From positions 104,786,467-104,850,466 of the forward strand of contig CM041084.1 in the NCBI GenBank assembly GCA_023079485.1: a DNA stretch of 64,000 nt. The letters are read 5' to 3'. This DNA comes from Archilochus colubris (Eukaryota; Chordata; Aves; Apodiformes; Trochilidae). Below are positions 1 to 12,500 of this stretch, piece after piece. Each line of letters starts with the position of its first letter. The first letter of the stretch is position 1. The notes beneath the pieces are model-generated. The model was not told where the DNA came from and made no database searches. It worked only from the letters and a program-made list of their open reading frames with translations. The position numbers and the translations under genes were made by a program.

Positions 1-3000
1 TGTTCTTGGTGTCTACAACTTCTTTTATCACCTGCTCAGACATTTCCCCCTCTCCCCAGGTGTGGTGCTACCTGCTGGTCCTGCATGGATGGATCATCCC
101 ACTGGTCCTGCAACCACCACCACGTCCTCCTGGACCCTTGATTCTACAACAGCATCATGATTATCAGTTTCATGGGTGTTTGGAAGTTGACCAGCACACA
201 GGAGATTTGGCAGGGTAGTGTGTCTTCTTCAGTGACTCAAAGGTGGAGGATTAACTGCCTGAAATGGGAGGGCAGAGGAAGGCTTCCAGATGCAAGGGGC
301 TGGCAAGCCTGCCCTGATGAGAACCAAAATGTTATCAACAGTGAGGCAACAAATGGCACACCATGGTCTCTGGTATAAATTTTCCAAGTTTTCTGTTTCT
401 TTTCAGTGTCTTAACTGTCCATGGTAATGAGAAATTATAATATTGACTGCTTGTGTTACAGTGCAAAGTCAGCATTTCCATTAGAAAATCTGTTTCTAAT
501 GGGTCTGAGTAATATTATAATGAACTTTCACTTCAGGATTAATCCTGGTGCTTAAAGGTGTTTAGAGGTCCCAGCTGGACTGCATTTTTTCACCCTGCAA
601 AATTCAGTAGATTCGTCTGGTCATTATAAGGCTTTACCACCTCCTCACAACCCAGAGTTTGTTTTGTCTAGCGAACTTTCATCTTTCCTTTATTGTCTTT
701 GTACAGCCATGATATGGTCTTCTTGTATCTTTTGTCATGATGATTTTTTTTTTAACAGATATAAGTAACAACTGGATGTCATAACAGCCTTTTCTCCCAC
801 TATCTAAACATGTAATTACCTGATAGACAGGCATTTCTATATTATTAAGATGTCCTAAGTACACATTTATGCAGCAGACAGTAATGACTTCATTTTAACA
901 GCTCCCTACATATATATTTACGTGACAGACCAGAATGTTCTGCAGTGTCAGCCCCCATAAACCTCATTTGCAACACCTTGGTTGTGTTGCAGTTTGTGCC
1001 TGGTGCTGCAGACACGTAACACAACTTTACGTAGGGATTGCCCCTCACTGGGGGAGTGGCCACTGCCTGACAAATGGAAAATGACATTGCATAAATAGAA
1101 TGTATTTTCCAAAGGAAAGGAAAAACCCCTCAAAATCAGAAACATAGAAAAATAACAGCCCTAAAAGATCATGTAAGTATCGTGCCTCTGATTCCCAGTA
1201 GCAGATGTTTTGGGTGTTGAAAATCCCACCAGAACAGCTGCAGGAATGTAGAATCACATCTGGGCTTGCGACGGGGCTGCATCATTACCCACCGACAGCA
1301 AAATAGCCAGATGCTTCCAATTCATTTTAGGGACAGAGCTTCAAGTTTGAGCCCGTGAATGTCCGTGCTTTACAACCACTACTTACCACTGGCTGCAGCC
1401 ATTCCTGCATGTGCCACAGAGGTGGTGGCATAAGCTGGTACATGGTCGAGATGCTGAGTGGCACCACAGCAGGGAGGGGATCACCAGCAGTCCCCTGGCA
1501 TGAGGGACAGGGCTGGGGCTGTGTTCTGGTCTGGCTCAGAGCCAGCAGGGCTGAGCTTTGGGAGCTGAGGGTGATCTCTCTGACCCCAGGGAAGGGCAGC
1601 AGAGGTATTGCTGCTGTTACTGTTTGCTGAAGTTCTCCCCAATCCCTGGTTGCGACGCCTGTGATGCATTCCTTCTCCTGCCACTTTCTGCCTCCAGTGA
1701 TGGTGTTCAGCACACATTGTGTGTTTTGGGATGAAGCTTCATGTGCTGTTGCAGAAGACACAATGGGACAGTGCCTCAAATCTAAGAAACACAGGCAAGC
1801 AAGGACAGCTGGCTCTGCCCTAAAGCCCTGGTGCTCCTCCTGACATCCCTCCTTCCCTGCAATGGCTCTGCTGGACAGAATGACCCATGGACTGAAGGCA
1901 TCCTCACTCCAGCATCACTCACATTCACACACTAATTCTGCTTGGAAGGAATAAGTTTTCCTCTTGTTCTGTTTCCATTTTGTTCAGGTGATGGTTTCTT
2001 GATCTGCCAATACATAAGTATGACCTACTTTGTTGATGTCTAGCAGTGTTTTTCCATCTCTTTGATGGGACTTCAGACTCGGAGGTGATAGCTGGATTAT
2101 TCCAATGCATTGTTTTATGGAGGGTTGCTTTTCCTCACTGTGCCACATTTCAGCATGGGCTGAAGCCTGGCAGTGGTTAGCCCTGCTGTTGATACGAAAG
2201 GACTGTCTTATCTCTTTTGCTTCTCACTTGTCTCAGTGGGAGTCCAGGCATAGGCACAGGCAACCATTTTATCCAGCCAGATATTCAACAAGGATATGGT
2301 CTTAAAGTGTAAATATTCATCTTTGGTATCAGTATCTCAATTCTGTACAATATCTAGTGACTGAAGATGATCAGGGGTAGAGCCACTAGTACAACCCAGG
2401 TAGACAATACTGCCCTCACCACACTGTAGTTACTGGTCTGATCATTTGTTATTTTACATGTAAAGGTATGTAAATAAGTGAAGATGATCAGTTATATGAT
2501 TTTACAATAGTGACTGATATAATAAAAAGTTGTTACTGCACAACCAAATGTTGTAAAATATCATTAAAAAAAAAAGAACCTCAATACAAAAGAAAATGAC
2601 AGCACAAACATTTACCACAATGTGCTTGTCTGTCATGTTATTGTTGCCTGCCATGGACTCTAGAAGAGGCAGCAAAAGTTTTTACTATGGCTTCTAAAAT
2701 CCCTACAAGAATTGTTGACAAAAAGTTGACATAAAGGTCAGAGGTGGTTTAGCTAAACTTTAGAGTGTCAAATGGGTTAAAGGACAGATGACACATACAA
2801 GCAGATGGATTTCTTCTTCTAGGGTGGAGGGTTAATTGTCAGTGAGACAAATGGCATCCAAACTCTTGCATAAGAAGACAATTTCTCTACTTGCATGTTG
2901 TCAAGCAAGATCATTTTTAGAGGAATTGATGATCAATTTTGGCTTTAAAAAAAAAATAATTAATCTACAAATCAGAACAGTCCTCTCTCCGTGGAGGGAT

Positions 3001-4896
3001 GTTTTTTGGCTTTGTGTTGTCTGTATTATTGCTGATGAATGTATGGCAGTAGCAATGAGGTTCAATAGGATTAGATAAACTTTGGGTGCCAATGGCAAAG
3101 TGAATTGCTCTCTCAAACTGATCCTTTTAACTAAGTTCTTCCCACCACCATGACCTGAGGATCATGAGGTCAGGAGGAGGAACAGAACTCAAGTCAGACA
3201 GAGGGATTGTGCATCCCAACATTTCCTAGAACAAGGAGCCCCATTTTCTGTGACTGTGATCCCCAGGAGTGTGGACTGATGTTCTGGAGAGCTGCTCCTG
3301 AAGAAGCCCGGTAGAGAGGGGTCTCCAGCCCATGCTATCTGTGCTCCTCTGTCTCCCTGGTTTTCCCTGGCCCTCCCTTTATCCATCTTTTGGGGTTTTC
3401 ATAAGCATGTGTCTTCACAGCTTTACAGAAGGGCAGAAAATGTTCCAAGGGAGGTTCTTTCCTTTGAATGCTGTGAAGCCCCAGTGGTGAGGTGGGCACA
3501 GGATGTCCCCAAGCCCTGGGAGAGCTGTACTCCCCACCCTCCAACATGCAGGTTCTTTTCCTTCAGCTTCTGTAAGAAAACTGGGAGGCACAAAAATCCA
3601 AAATGGTTCAAAATCTCCTCTGAAATAAATTAGAGTGTAAACTCCCCAAGGCCCAAGGCTGCTGTTGAGGTGGCAGCCACAGTCAAAGCAGACCTTGCTT
3701 AAAAATACCTGAAAGATTTCTCAGGAGTTCACCCACAAGTGCAAATTCTTTTGCTGCCTGCAAGGTTCATTAGTGTCATCATTGTGCTGCATGGAAGCAA
3801 AATGGCAATATAGAGCAACTAATGAAAACTCAGGGTAAGTACAATTTCCCTGCTTCCCAAGGGAAGAGGTTTTTTTTCAGGAAACAAATTTCTGTCTATG
3901 TGTGAGAAATTATGCCACTTTCTTTTTTTCCTTTCCATAAAATTTTATACGAAAGTTGATCATAAAGATGGGTTACATATTAAAATCGTGTCTATTTGTA
4001 ACAGAACATGGTATTATAGACTAAAGTACATGAGAGAAATCAATAGCTTTGTATAAGCATGAAGTCCATAATCACTCTGCAGATGTACCTTAGAGAATAC
4101 ATGCATTTTAACTGTCTTTGTATAAAACCTTTCAGGGAACTGAACATAATAATTAATCATGTAATTAATACTTAATTTATAAAGGGCAAAATATGTCCCA
4201 TTCTCCTGCAGAGGCATTTGGGGTGATAACAACTGGAAATAGAATTCAAATAAAAATAACTCATTAAAACAAAGACAAGAAAGATAAAAAATAAACTGCA
4301 TACAGAAGCAGTGAAGGGTAGGAGAGATGTGCCACTGCAAATGCATGGGCAAACCAGAAAAAACTTAGAAGCTCCCAGCTTCTTCCTGTTCCTGACAAGA
4401 CTCCCGTTTGCTTTGGTGGAGTGAAGATAGGGATATCAGGGGTATCAGGGAGAGCCCTGGGAAATCAAGATGTGCTGCCTTATCAAACCAGAAGTGACAT
4501 CCATCTTCCATCAACTGAAAGCTTATGGAGTTCGTGAACTGCAAGTTTCATCATTTTTTTGTAGACACCAATAAACCCTACCAAGTGAACTGAATGCCAC
4601 TTACTGGTGTGCCCGCTGCCTTCTTCAAAATAGATTCTAGAGGACTAATGGGTGTTGACCTTTCCCCCAGTTTATTTATGCCTGTGTTTGCCAATTCCAC
4701 TGTATTTTAGCTTTAAACATTTTTCTAGCACAGAAGCCAGGTTTACTTATCTGTAGCTCTCAGAATCACCACTGCAAGGTTTTCCAAGCGACTGGCATCA
4801 TAGCTGCCATCTTTTAGTCCTGTGCTATGGAACAGTAGTTGGAAAAAATTAGTTGTGATGGACTTCATATTTGAGTTCTTTTGGAGCTTTGTGGTT
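1..4896. other. Unassigned AT-rich DNA, no gene recognised
   Basis: This stretch is mostly AT-rich and CpG-poor. A GC-richer block at about 1340-1880 is open on both strands at once, which fits low stop density from base composition and not coding. I see no splice-bounded exon with a recognisable protein family, no RNA gene and no transposon end. It could be intergenic or a large intron. Confidence 0.6.
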
Positions 4897-4923
4897 AAAA
4901 AAAAAAAAAAAGAAAAAAAAAAA
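4897..4923. repeat. A-rich simple repeat
   Basis: A run of 15 A, one G, then 11 A. There is no retrotransposon body immediately upstream on the plus strand, so it is recorded as a simple repeat and not as the tail of a retrocopy. Confidence 0.9.
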
Positions 4924-5141
4924 GGAATAATCCTCCCTCTTGATTTGTTTTGAATTATTAATTTTCTGATACTTCTCTTGCAATACAGCTCTCAAACTCA
5001 GTCCCCAAGCAGGGCTGCGAAAACTTTGTTATTTGATGTGCATCCTAATCCAAGTCAGTTAGCTTTTTGCAATGTGCTTGACTTTCATGATTTCTGATCC
5101 CACAAAATTTCTAGTAGGCTTTCTGCTTGATATCTCTTGGT

Positions 5142-5229
5142 CTTGCAATAGTATATTTCTAATATACTCCCTTGGTCTCTAATATATTTCCTTGGTCTCA
5201 GTCTCTCTTTTCTTGCATTAGTATATTTC
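5142..5229. repeat. Local imperfect duplication in T-rich DNA
   Basis: The phrase 'cttgcaatagtatattt' near 5142 recurs as 'cttgcattagtatatttc' at 5212-5229. Two copies of 'cttggtctctaatata'/'cttggtctca' lie between them. This looks like a small duplication by slippage. Confidence 0.6.
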
Positions 5230-7494
5230 ATATTTTAGCATTCATATATTTCAATTTAGATGCATATTTTATATTTAAAATTTCCTATTCTTGTCTGTTT
5301 CCTCAACTATGCATTAATTTCACTTTTTTTGACAAATGCTTTTATACTCATTGTAGTCTCCTTTATTTATCCATGCTTTCATTTTTGGATCTTTTGGAGT
5401 AATATTTCTTTAACCTGGGCTTCTGATGGAGTCTCTTTAGACAGCCACTACAACAGCAAAAAACCTTTTATTTATTTCAGCACCTCCCTTTATTTTGCTT
5501 TAAATTATTTCCTCATTTTTATGTAGCCCTACTTCTAAAAATCAAATGTTACTTACTGTAATTTTTAAAAAAAGTTTCGACTGAAAAAAAAGACACTGAA
5601 TTTGAATGCATCATAGTCACTAGTATAGGACATGGTTGCATCTTGAACCTTTTTTTCAGTCCTACTTAAAACCAAATCTAGCTACAATTTACCTCTGTTC
5701 TGGCAAATGCTCATGCTACCTGCTTCATGAAGGAGTTATTTCCCATGTCTGAAAATTAGCCCTCATGTTACAACTGACTCAGAGATGTAGCATGGTTGTT
5801 TGGGAGCATCTGATCTTTATATGCCTTCACAGATTTGTTAATCCCTTCTTCAACAAGTTGTGGAAGACTTTAACCCTGTATTTCAAATGTATGTGGAATT
5901 CCAAGCTATGTCCCAACTTATTTCTAAGACGGTTACTAAATCTTATAGTCCCCAATACTTTAAAAAAATAAACAACTTGTTGACTGTCTTTTTTGTATCA
6001 TGCCCTTACAATGTCTCACTGATAGTCTTAACACCAATAAATCACAGGTGTGAACATAAGGGTACTTTAATTTCAAACCAGGCGTTTCAGCTCATCCATC
6101 CTAGGTTTTAGACTCCCAATATTTTACAGTCCCTGACACATTTACAGTGATTTAATGATCACTATGGCTGTAGTGATCTAGTCAGTCACACATAAATTCG
6201 TTATAGACTGTGGTTCCCTGTGGATTTTTGCCTTGTTATTTTGAAGTGTGGAGTTCTGGTGACTTCATCACTACAAAACATCTCTCCTCATACTGTGCTC
6301 ATTCAGCTCATGGTTTTTTCCTGTATTGTATCTTTTTTGAAATTTTACTTTTGGACTCTCTTTTATGAAAGACCTGACAGCAGGTCATTTTTCTCAGTCT
6401 TTGGTTGGGCAGGGGGATCTCCTGTGCACAGCGGCCAGCACAAGACCTACAAAATGCCAGATAAACCCCACTGCTCACTGGAACTGACCTCGGGGAGCTC
6501 AGCACCACTTCTCTTCAAGCAGCAGGTCATGGTCTTGGGAGACTTAGCACCTACCAGCCCATCTGAAATCCCAGAACTTGCAGAATGGACTGGACAACTG
6601 CTGTTTACTGATTTACATCATCCTTTGGAAAGCCACAGAGTAATGCATACCAAGAGGTGAAATAAAACAGGATTTTTTCCTTCTTTTTAACGGGTTGTTT
6701 TCTCTTGTACTTCTATACTTCCTCCATAAGCAAATAATACCCCAGTGGGGTATGAGAATGAAGTCAGAATTTGCAACTGTGGCAGAAAAACTATTAAAAG
6801 TCTATAAATAAATAGTTTTATTGCAACAGTGCTGCATGAGCCAGGACTTTCTGAAAACTGTATTCACATCAAGATGGGCTGGGGGACTACGCTCAGTTAG
6901 CAGAGATAGTTACTAGGAGGTGTTTGACTATGAGATGTATGCAGCCTTCTCCATATTCTTATTCAGTTGTGTAATTCCAAGCCCAGCAGTGTTGTTATCC
7001 CCTAAGAAAACTGCTTCCTATTTCAAAAGCACCATCTCTGAATGTTAAATTGGAAGGAGATAAAAGAATCACAGTGGTAAAAGCTGCGCAATTCTACTCT
7101 CTTCATTATACAACAAGCTGATTCAGTATTTGCTTCTTTACATTTTTATGCAGATATAAAAGGCTACTTTGGGAAATCTGTAACATTATTATTAAATATC
7201 ACTGAGCAGAGCTGAGTATAGTGATGACTCAAAAGCTTTGATTTAGTGTGCATTGACGTCCCAAGTGTTGAGTTGTCATTGTGGGCTACATCAGCCACAG
7301 TGCCCAGATTCAGTGAAAGACCCTTCACATCAGCTGGAGTCCTTACTTGAGCTTCAGTGATCTTTGGATCCAAATCTTATAGATCTATAAAAACAATCCA
7401 GATACACTACTGGGAAGGGATGTCGTCTACCATGAAGATAAATGCAAAGGCAGTAGTAAATGTCATACTAGTTCAGTTGTTTTTTTTTTTTTAA

Positions 7495-7640
7495 TAGTCT
7501 AAGAAAGACAAGAGAGAGGAAAGAAGAGAGGATTTTGAAGGAAAATAGGATGAAAGAAAGACCTAGGAGGAGGGAGATTGATAGTTTAGGAGTGAAAAGA
7601 AAGTAGGGAGGCTACAGCATAGGAAAGGTGTGGGTGCTGA
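7495..7640. repeat. Purine-rich tract (plus strand)
   Basis: The plus strand is strongly enriched in A and G (repeated 'aagaaagacaagagagagg'-like sequence), with few pyrimidines for about 140 bp after a T run at 7480-7492. It is a low-complexity tract with no coding signal. Confidence 0.6.
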
Positions 7641-9299
7641 AGCCATCAGCATAGAGTCAGGACTGGTATACAAATAACCAGAATATTCCTACCAATAAAT
7701 TAGCTAGGAATCATTAATTTGAATAATGTTAAAATCCAGAATGGCCTGAAAAGCCTGTTATCCATGGACTTACCTCAAGTATGGTAGAGAATGTTTTCCC
7801 CACCCCTGATGTAATGGCTTCCCAGTCAAATAATTCTGTGTGTTAGATAGCACCCAGTTAGGCACTAGACTCAGACAACTACATGAAAAGTCCACTTTTA
7901 ATCAATAATGCAGCCATATTTGAGCTTCACAGAACTGCAGAGCAGTTTGGATTTGGATCTAGACATTAAGGAATCCTGTGATCCTCAGAAGGGAAATTTG
8001 ATGTGTTTCGATGTTTCAGTTTTATTTAAAGTACGGGCTTACACCGGAGAAGTTTAGCTAAGAAACTCCAGTAGAAGGCAAATGAAATTGGAAATGTATA
8101 AAATAGCCTAAGCTTCCTCCCTGTTTCAGGTCAGCATCAGAGGTCTGCATGAATAGCTAAAGCATTGCTCAGTAAAGAAAGGAATTTTCCATCTTACCCT
8201 TTTAGAATTGAACATCAACATTTACTCCCACTTTCACGCTGCTTGAATGATTATTTCTATTACAAAAATAGATTTGAGACTCTGATACTTTAGGGAACCT
8301 TTGTATTACCTTGGTTAGGTTAAGAGGCTCTGGTAGCAGTGGAACTTCACTGTAGGATGGAGCTGCTGCTCTCAGGGACTTCTCCCTTTTGGTAGATATG
8401 AAGCAATATTACTTCTATCTCCCTTCTAAAGTCCAAGAGGCATCAGGAAAGGAAAGAGGGAAAAGAAATGGGACAGTGCTGGAGAGCTGCTCCCTGGGAG
8501 GCAGGGAGAAGCACAGAATAAATTGGAAGAGCTCTGAGTTTCTGTAATTTTCACAGCATGTTGGACATGCAGAGTATCTGAGAATTAACACCTGTGTTTC
8601 TGCAGAAGCAAATCCTCAGGAGATGTGTCACAGAGTTTGATAGAGATGAAAACAGCAGGGTTCTGCAGAAACCAAAAGGCTTCCCTTGGAAATGTTTTTA
8701 ATGCCTCAAGGATTTAAGGAGAAGGCTTTTCTCCCTGCAACAAACTTATTGAGGTCTCAGTGATGCATGGAGGAACTATGACACCAGCATATAAACATGG
8801 AGGCATGTGTTTATGCCCATAAAATCACCAATAAAAGTTTAAAAACTTTAAAATGTATTTAATTTTGCAGTTATTTTCTGAGAAAAAAATCTCTGCAAAA
8901 ACATACCCCTAATTGACTAGCTCCCTGTGGATCAGTGAAGGTTAAATCTATGAGTAAATTCTTCAGGTTCCGATTATGTCATAGAAAAGGTTACTTCAGT
9001 CTCTTACAAGAAGATGGAAATAGACCAAAACTGGACAGTGGCCTGAAAATCCCCAGGAGTTTTGACATATGTGATAGAACAGAGAACAGCTTTCTACATT
9101 TCTCACCCCAGCGTGCTGCTTGACTCCCAAGGAGCCCTCACACTACCAAAACCAGCACCTAACTGGACAACAGTGTCCCTGAACCTTGTGTCCTTTTCCT
9201 TGAACAGAAGCTTTTGCCTGCTTGCAGATTTCATTCCATTTTTTCTTGTGCAGTAAAGTCATTTAGTGATTTTGTCCTGTAGTTAGTTCACTTTTGTGA

Positions 9300-9590
9300 T
9301 GCCCAGAGCTGTGCTATTGTGTGAGGATCTGGAAAAGTGAGGAGTCTGAGGACTCTTACTTATCAGACAAAATCTGCTTGGGATGGACAAGATGTGGGAG
9401 TTAATGAGGAGTGTTTTGAGAGAAGTGGGAAAAGATGGGAAGGAGGAAAAGAAGCATTTATGGCATGAGTTATAAATACAGTATATGGGGAGAGTAGAGG
9501 CTATAGGATTTGAGGTGGAACTTCCAAGAGAAAACAAAGGAACAGGACTAGATATGGGAAAAGGCAAGAAAATGAGGAAGGCATGCTGCA
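9300..9590. repeat. Purine-rich low-complexity tract
   Basis: About 290 bp dominated by G and A on the plus strand. The minus strand is open for 102 codons here, with a product dominated by Ser, Pro, Phe and Leu, as expected from a pyrimidine-rich strand. I treat this as base composition and not as a gene. Confidence 0.5.
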
Positions 9591-12500
9591 CACCAGGCCT
9601 TTAAAATGTAATTTTTCCCCCTTCATCATGAATCCCTTTCAGTGCATTAAAAATACAATGGTTGAATTATAATAAACTAATTGTGCTCACTGTGAAACCT
9701 TGTGAAAAGATTATTAAGTTTCCCTGTTTTTGAGGAAGTCAGCTATATCATACCAAATGGGGCCAGAAAGGAAAAAACCTGCTTCTCCTGTGCACCACTG
9801 GTGATATATAAAGCAAAGGCGAATCAACTTAATACATCACCCCTGCAATGTGAATTTCTAGAACCATTGAGCTGAAAAGTACAATCCCACCAGTCTGGTA
9901 CCATGAAAATGAAAGTTGATGTCTGCCTGGATCAATTTTATTGTGAAAATAATGGCATCAGTCTGGGCACAAGATTTAAAGCCTTCAAGGCTTTGTGGAA
10001 GACACATTCAGTAACCTACATACAAAGTAGATTGATCGAGAGTAGCTGGAACACACATAATGATGACATTTTTACCCATCTGAGCCTTTATTAAGACTGA
10101 TAGGCTGAAACATTGTCTTTCTGAATGTTCCCTCTGCTTTCCTAGGTAGGCTCCTGGGTTTGCATCACTCTTGAGGCTTTCACTGGGTGTGTGCATGTTA
10201 TGTCTGATATAACACCGAATATGTCTTGATGGCACAAACCAAAGGAGCTAAATTCCTCCTCCATCTAGATGTCTCAGAAAGGAGAGAGTATTTTCTCTTT
10301 GATCTCCTTTTTATAAATGAGGTAGTCTAGAAACCAACAAGTATTTGGTCTGAGAACAAACAACCTTTTGTGAAGATGTTATCTTTGGACAGCCATCACC
10401 AAGTCCTGATTATACAAGATCTTATATTTGCTTCTTATATTGCTATATGGGTGCCTAACCCTGGCAAGTGATACATCTAGCTTACAACCTGCAAATTTGT
10501 TGGTGGTACCATTCAGCAGATATTTCCCCTATCTTAAAATAAAGCAACTCACTGGTAATCTCAAGTGTGAAGAAAAGGCAAGAAAGTGTGGCAGCAAACT
10601 AAATTGAACTTGGTTTCATTTTAGGAAATAAACAAAGGCTAATGGAAATGCTCATAAAGAAGAAAAAACTTAATATGCTGTTATGAAAACATATAGTAAT
10701 TATGAACATTAACAGCATCAGAGGCTGGTGCAAAGAGAGTTGCTTGGTATTTCCCTGAAGATAAAAAGCCATCTGTGTGCATGAGGAATCATCATTTTTT
10801 GGTTCTCTGGGGTAGAAGATGATGTGCAATTGCTAAGCCTCCATTTACTATAACAAAACATTAGCCTGTGCGACAGTGGCTGTCAAAAAGCATTCCACAC
10901 CTAATGGCAAAAAGCAAATGCCTAAAAAGATTCACAAGTTCTCATTTAGGTGAACTAATCCGAGGGAAGCAAAGATTTCAAGAAAACTCAGTGAATTCTG
11001 TGGAATAAGATACATTTCAATGAAACTTTCTCCTGCTTCACTCCAAAATGTCAAAAAGTTTCTATAGTATTTGAAGAAGGGAGAAGGAGATGGAACTTGC
11101 ATTACTATGATATCTGATTCCAAAGGATTAAGCCCTGCTTTGGTAGCCAGAAACAGCTGAGACTGGATGGCTTTTATGCTGGAATGGCGACCTTTGAAGA
11201 GCTTTTTTCTGGTGTATTTTTTGCCATTGTATTCTGGACTAACATCTCTTTCTTGGAGTTGCAATGTGCAAAAGCCAATTTTTGACCCAATGTGCCTAAA
11301 ATTATTTACTCATGAAAGCCCACAATCTAAAATAAGAAAATGTTTGGTGGAAAATAATAAAAATGTCTAGTCTGCATAATTTTACAGAAAGAAAAGGACT
11401 TGTTTCTGACTGGGAAGGGGAAACTGTGGCTTATGTCAGTTACTAGTTTTATAATACTTGGGTTTGTGTGCCAATAAAGGAGAAAAAAATTAATTATCAT
11501 GAAATGAAGAACTCAGAAAGTTTTAACTTCGGGAATGCCACCATTTTGCACTAAGATTGCAAACATTCCCAAATGAACATATTTTGATGAACAAGGTGTG
11601 CTATTTGCATTGGGTTGCTCTAACTTTTTCTTCATTATATGGAGCATATCTTTATTCTGCCTCTCTTCTGCTTGAGTATTACTATTTCTCTGTCTTTCCA
11701 GGTTATTCACGTTGCTTCAGCTTTTGAAAGCTCCATCATGGTATCGCTTAGAATATACAATATAATGTGAGAGCATAGGGCTATACAACAGTGTTTGAGT
11801 TTTTAAGTGAGTCTCCTGGCCACCTCTACTTAGCACAGTCTGGTCTTTATCAAGGAATGGTTTTGGAGAAAGCAAACTGGATTGCGATTGAAGGAAACAA
11901 AACAAGAAACAGAGGGTGCTCTGGCTGCTAATGGGATTTTGGTGCCTTGAATCAGACTGGAAAAAAGTGTATAGAAAGAAATGTGCTACAGAAATCGAGA
12001 CATCAGTTGTGTGGCTTTGGGGATCCCAGTCGTGAGAGTTTTGCTTTATGGTGACTTCCTGGTTGTGCCAAATTACTTGCTAATGTAGTCTGCTGTGCCC
12101 CAATCTCCTTAAAATCCAAAGAGAGGAGGCAAGAAGAAAATGCACATACACACACATAACAAGAATCATTGTTCATGTTGTAGACAAGCAAACTAGGAAG
12201 AGTTTATCTCCTGATTCCCTGCTTAGAGACCACCCACTAGATGGCTGGTGGTTTTTTTATCAGTTGTAAGTTATTAATGCATTACTATATGTGCTGGTGG
12301 AGGATTTCTGAGGCAGGAAACATCTTGATTTTCAATGAAGACTAATTAACATTATCCTGAAAAATATGGACATAATTAATAGTTTTCCATGTTCAGCACA
12401 CCTGTTGAACAAACACGTTGTGCAATACATATATGGACAGATGACCCAATGTTGTCCTTTCAGAATACTAGAATGGAGACTCATTTGTTCATATACTAAA

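Noticed and set aside
1327..1779. 150-codon minus-strand frame overlapping a 91-codon plus-strand frame
   Set aside because: Both strands are open at once, which reflects the GC-richer composition. No family similarity seen.
6220..6660. 146-codon frame whose stop is directly followed by aataaa
   Set aside because: GTG start; from the internal ATG (6454) only 68 codons remain. The polyadenylation hexamer abutting the stop is probably coincidence, and no domain is visible.
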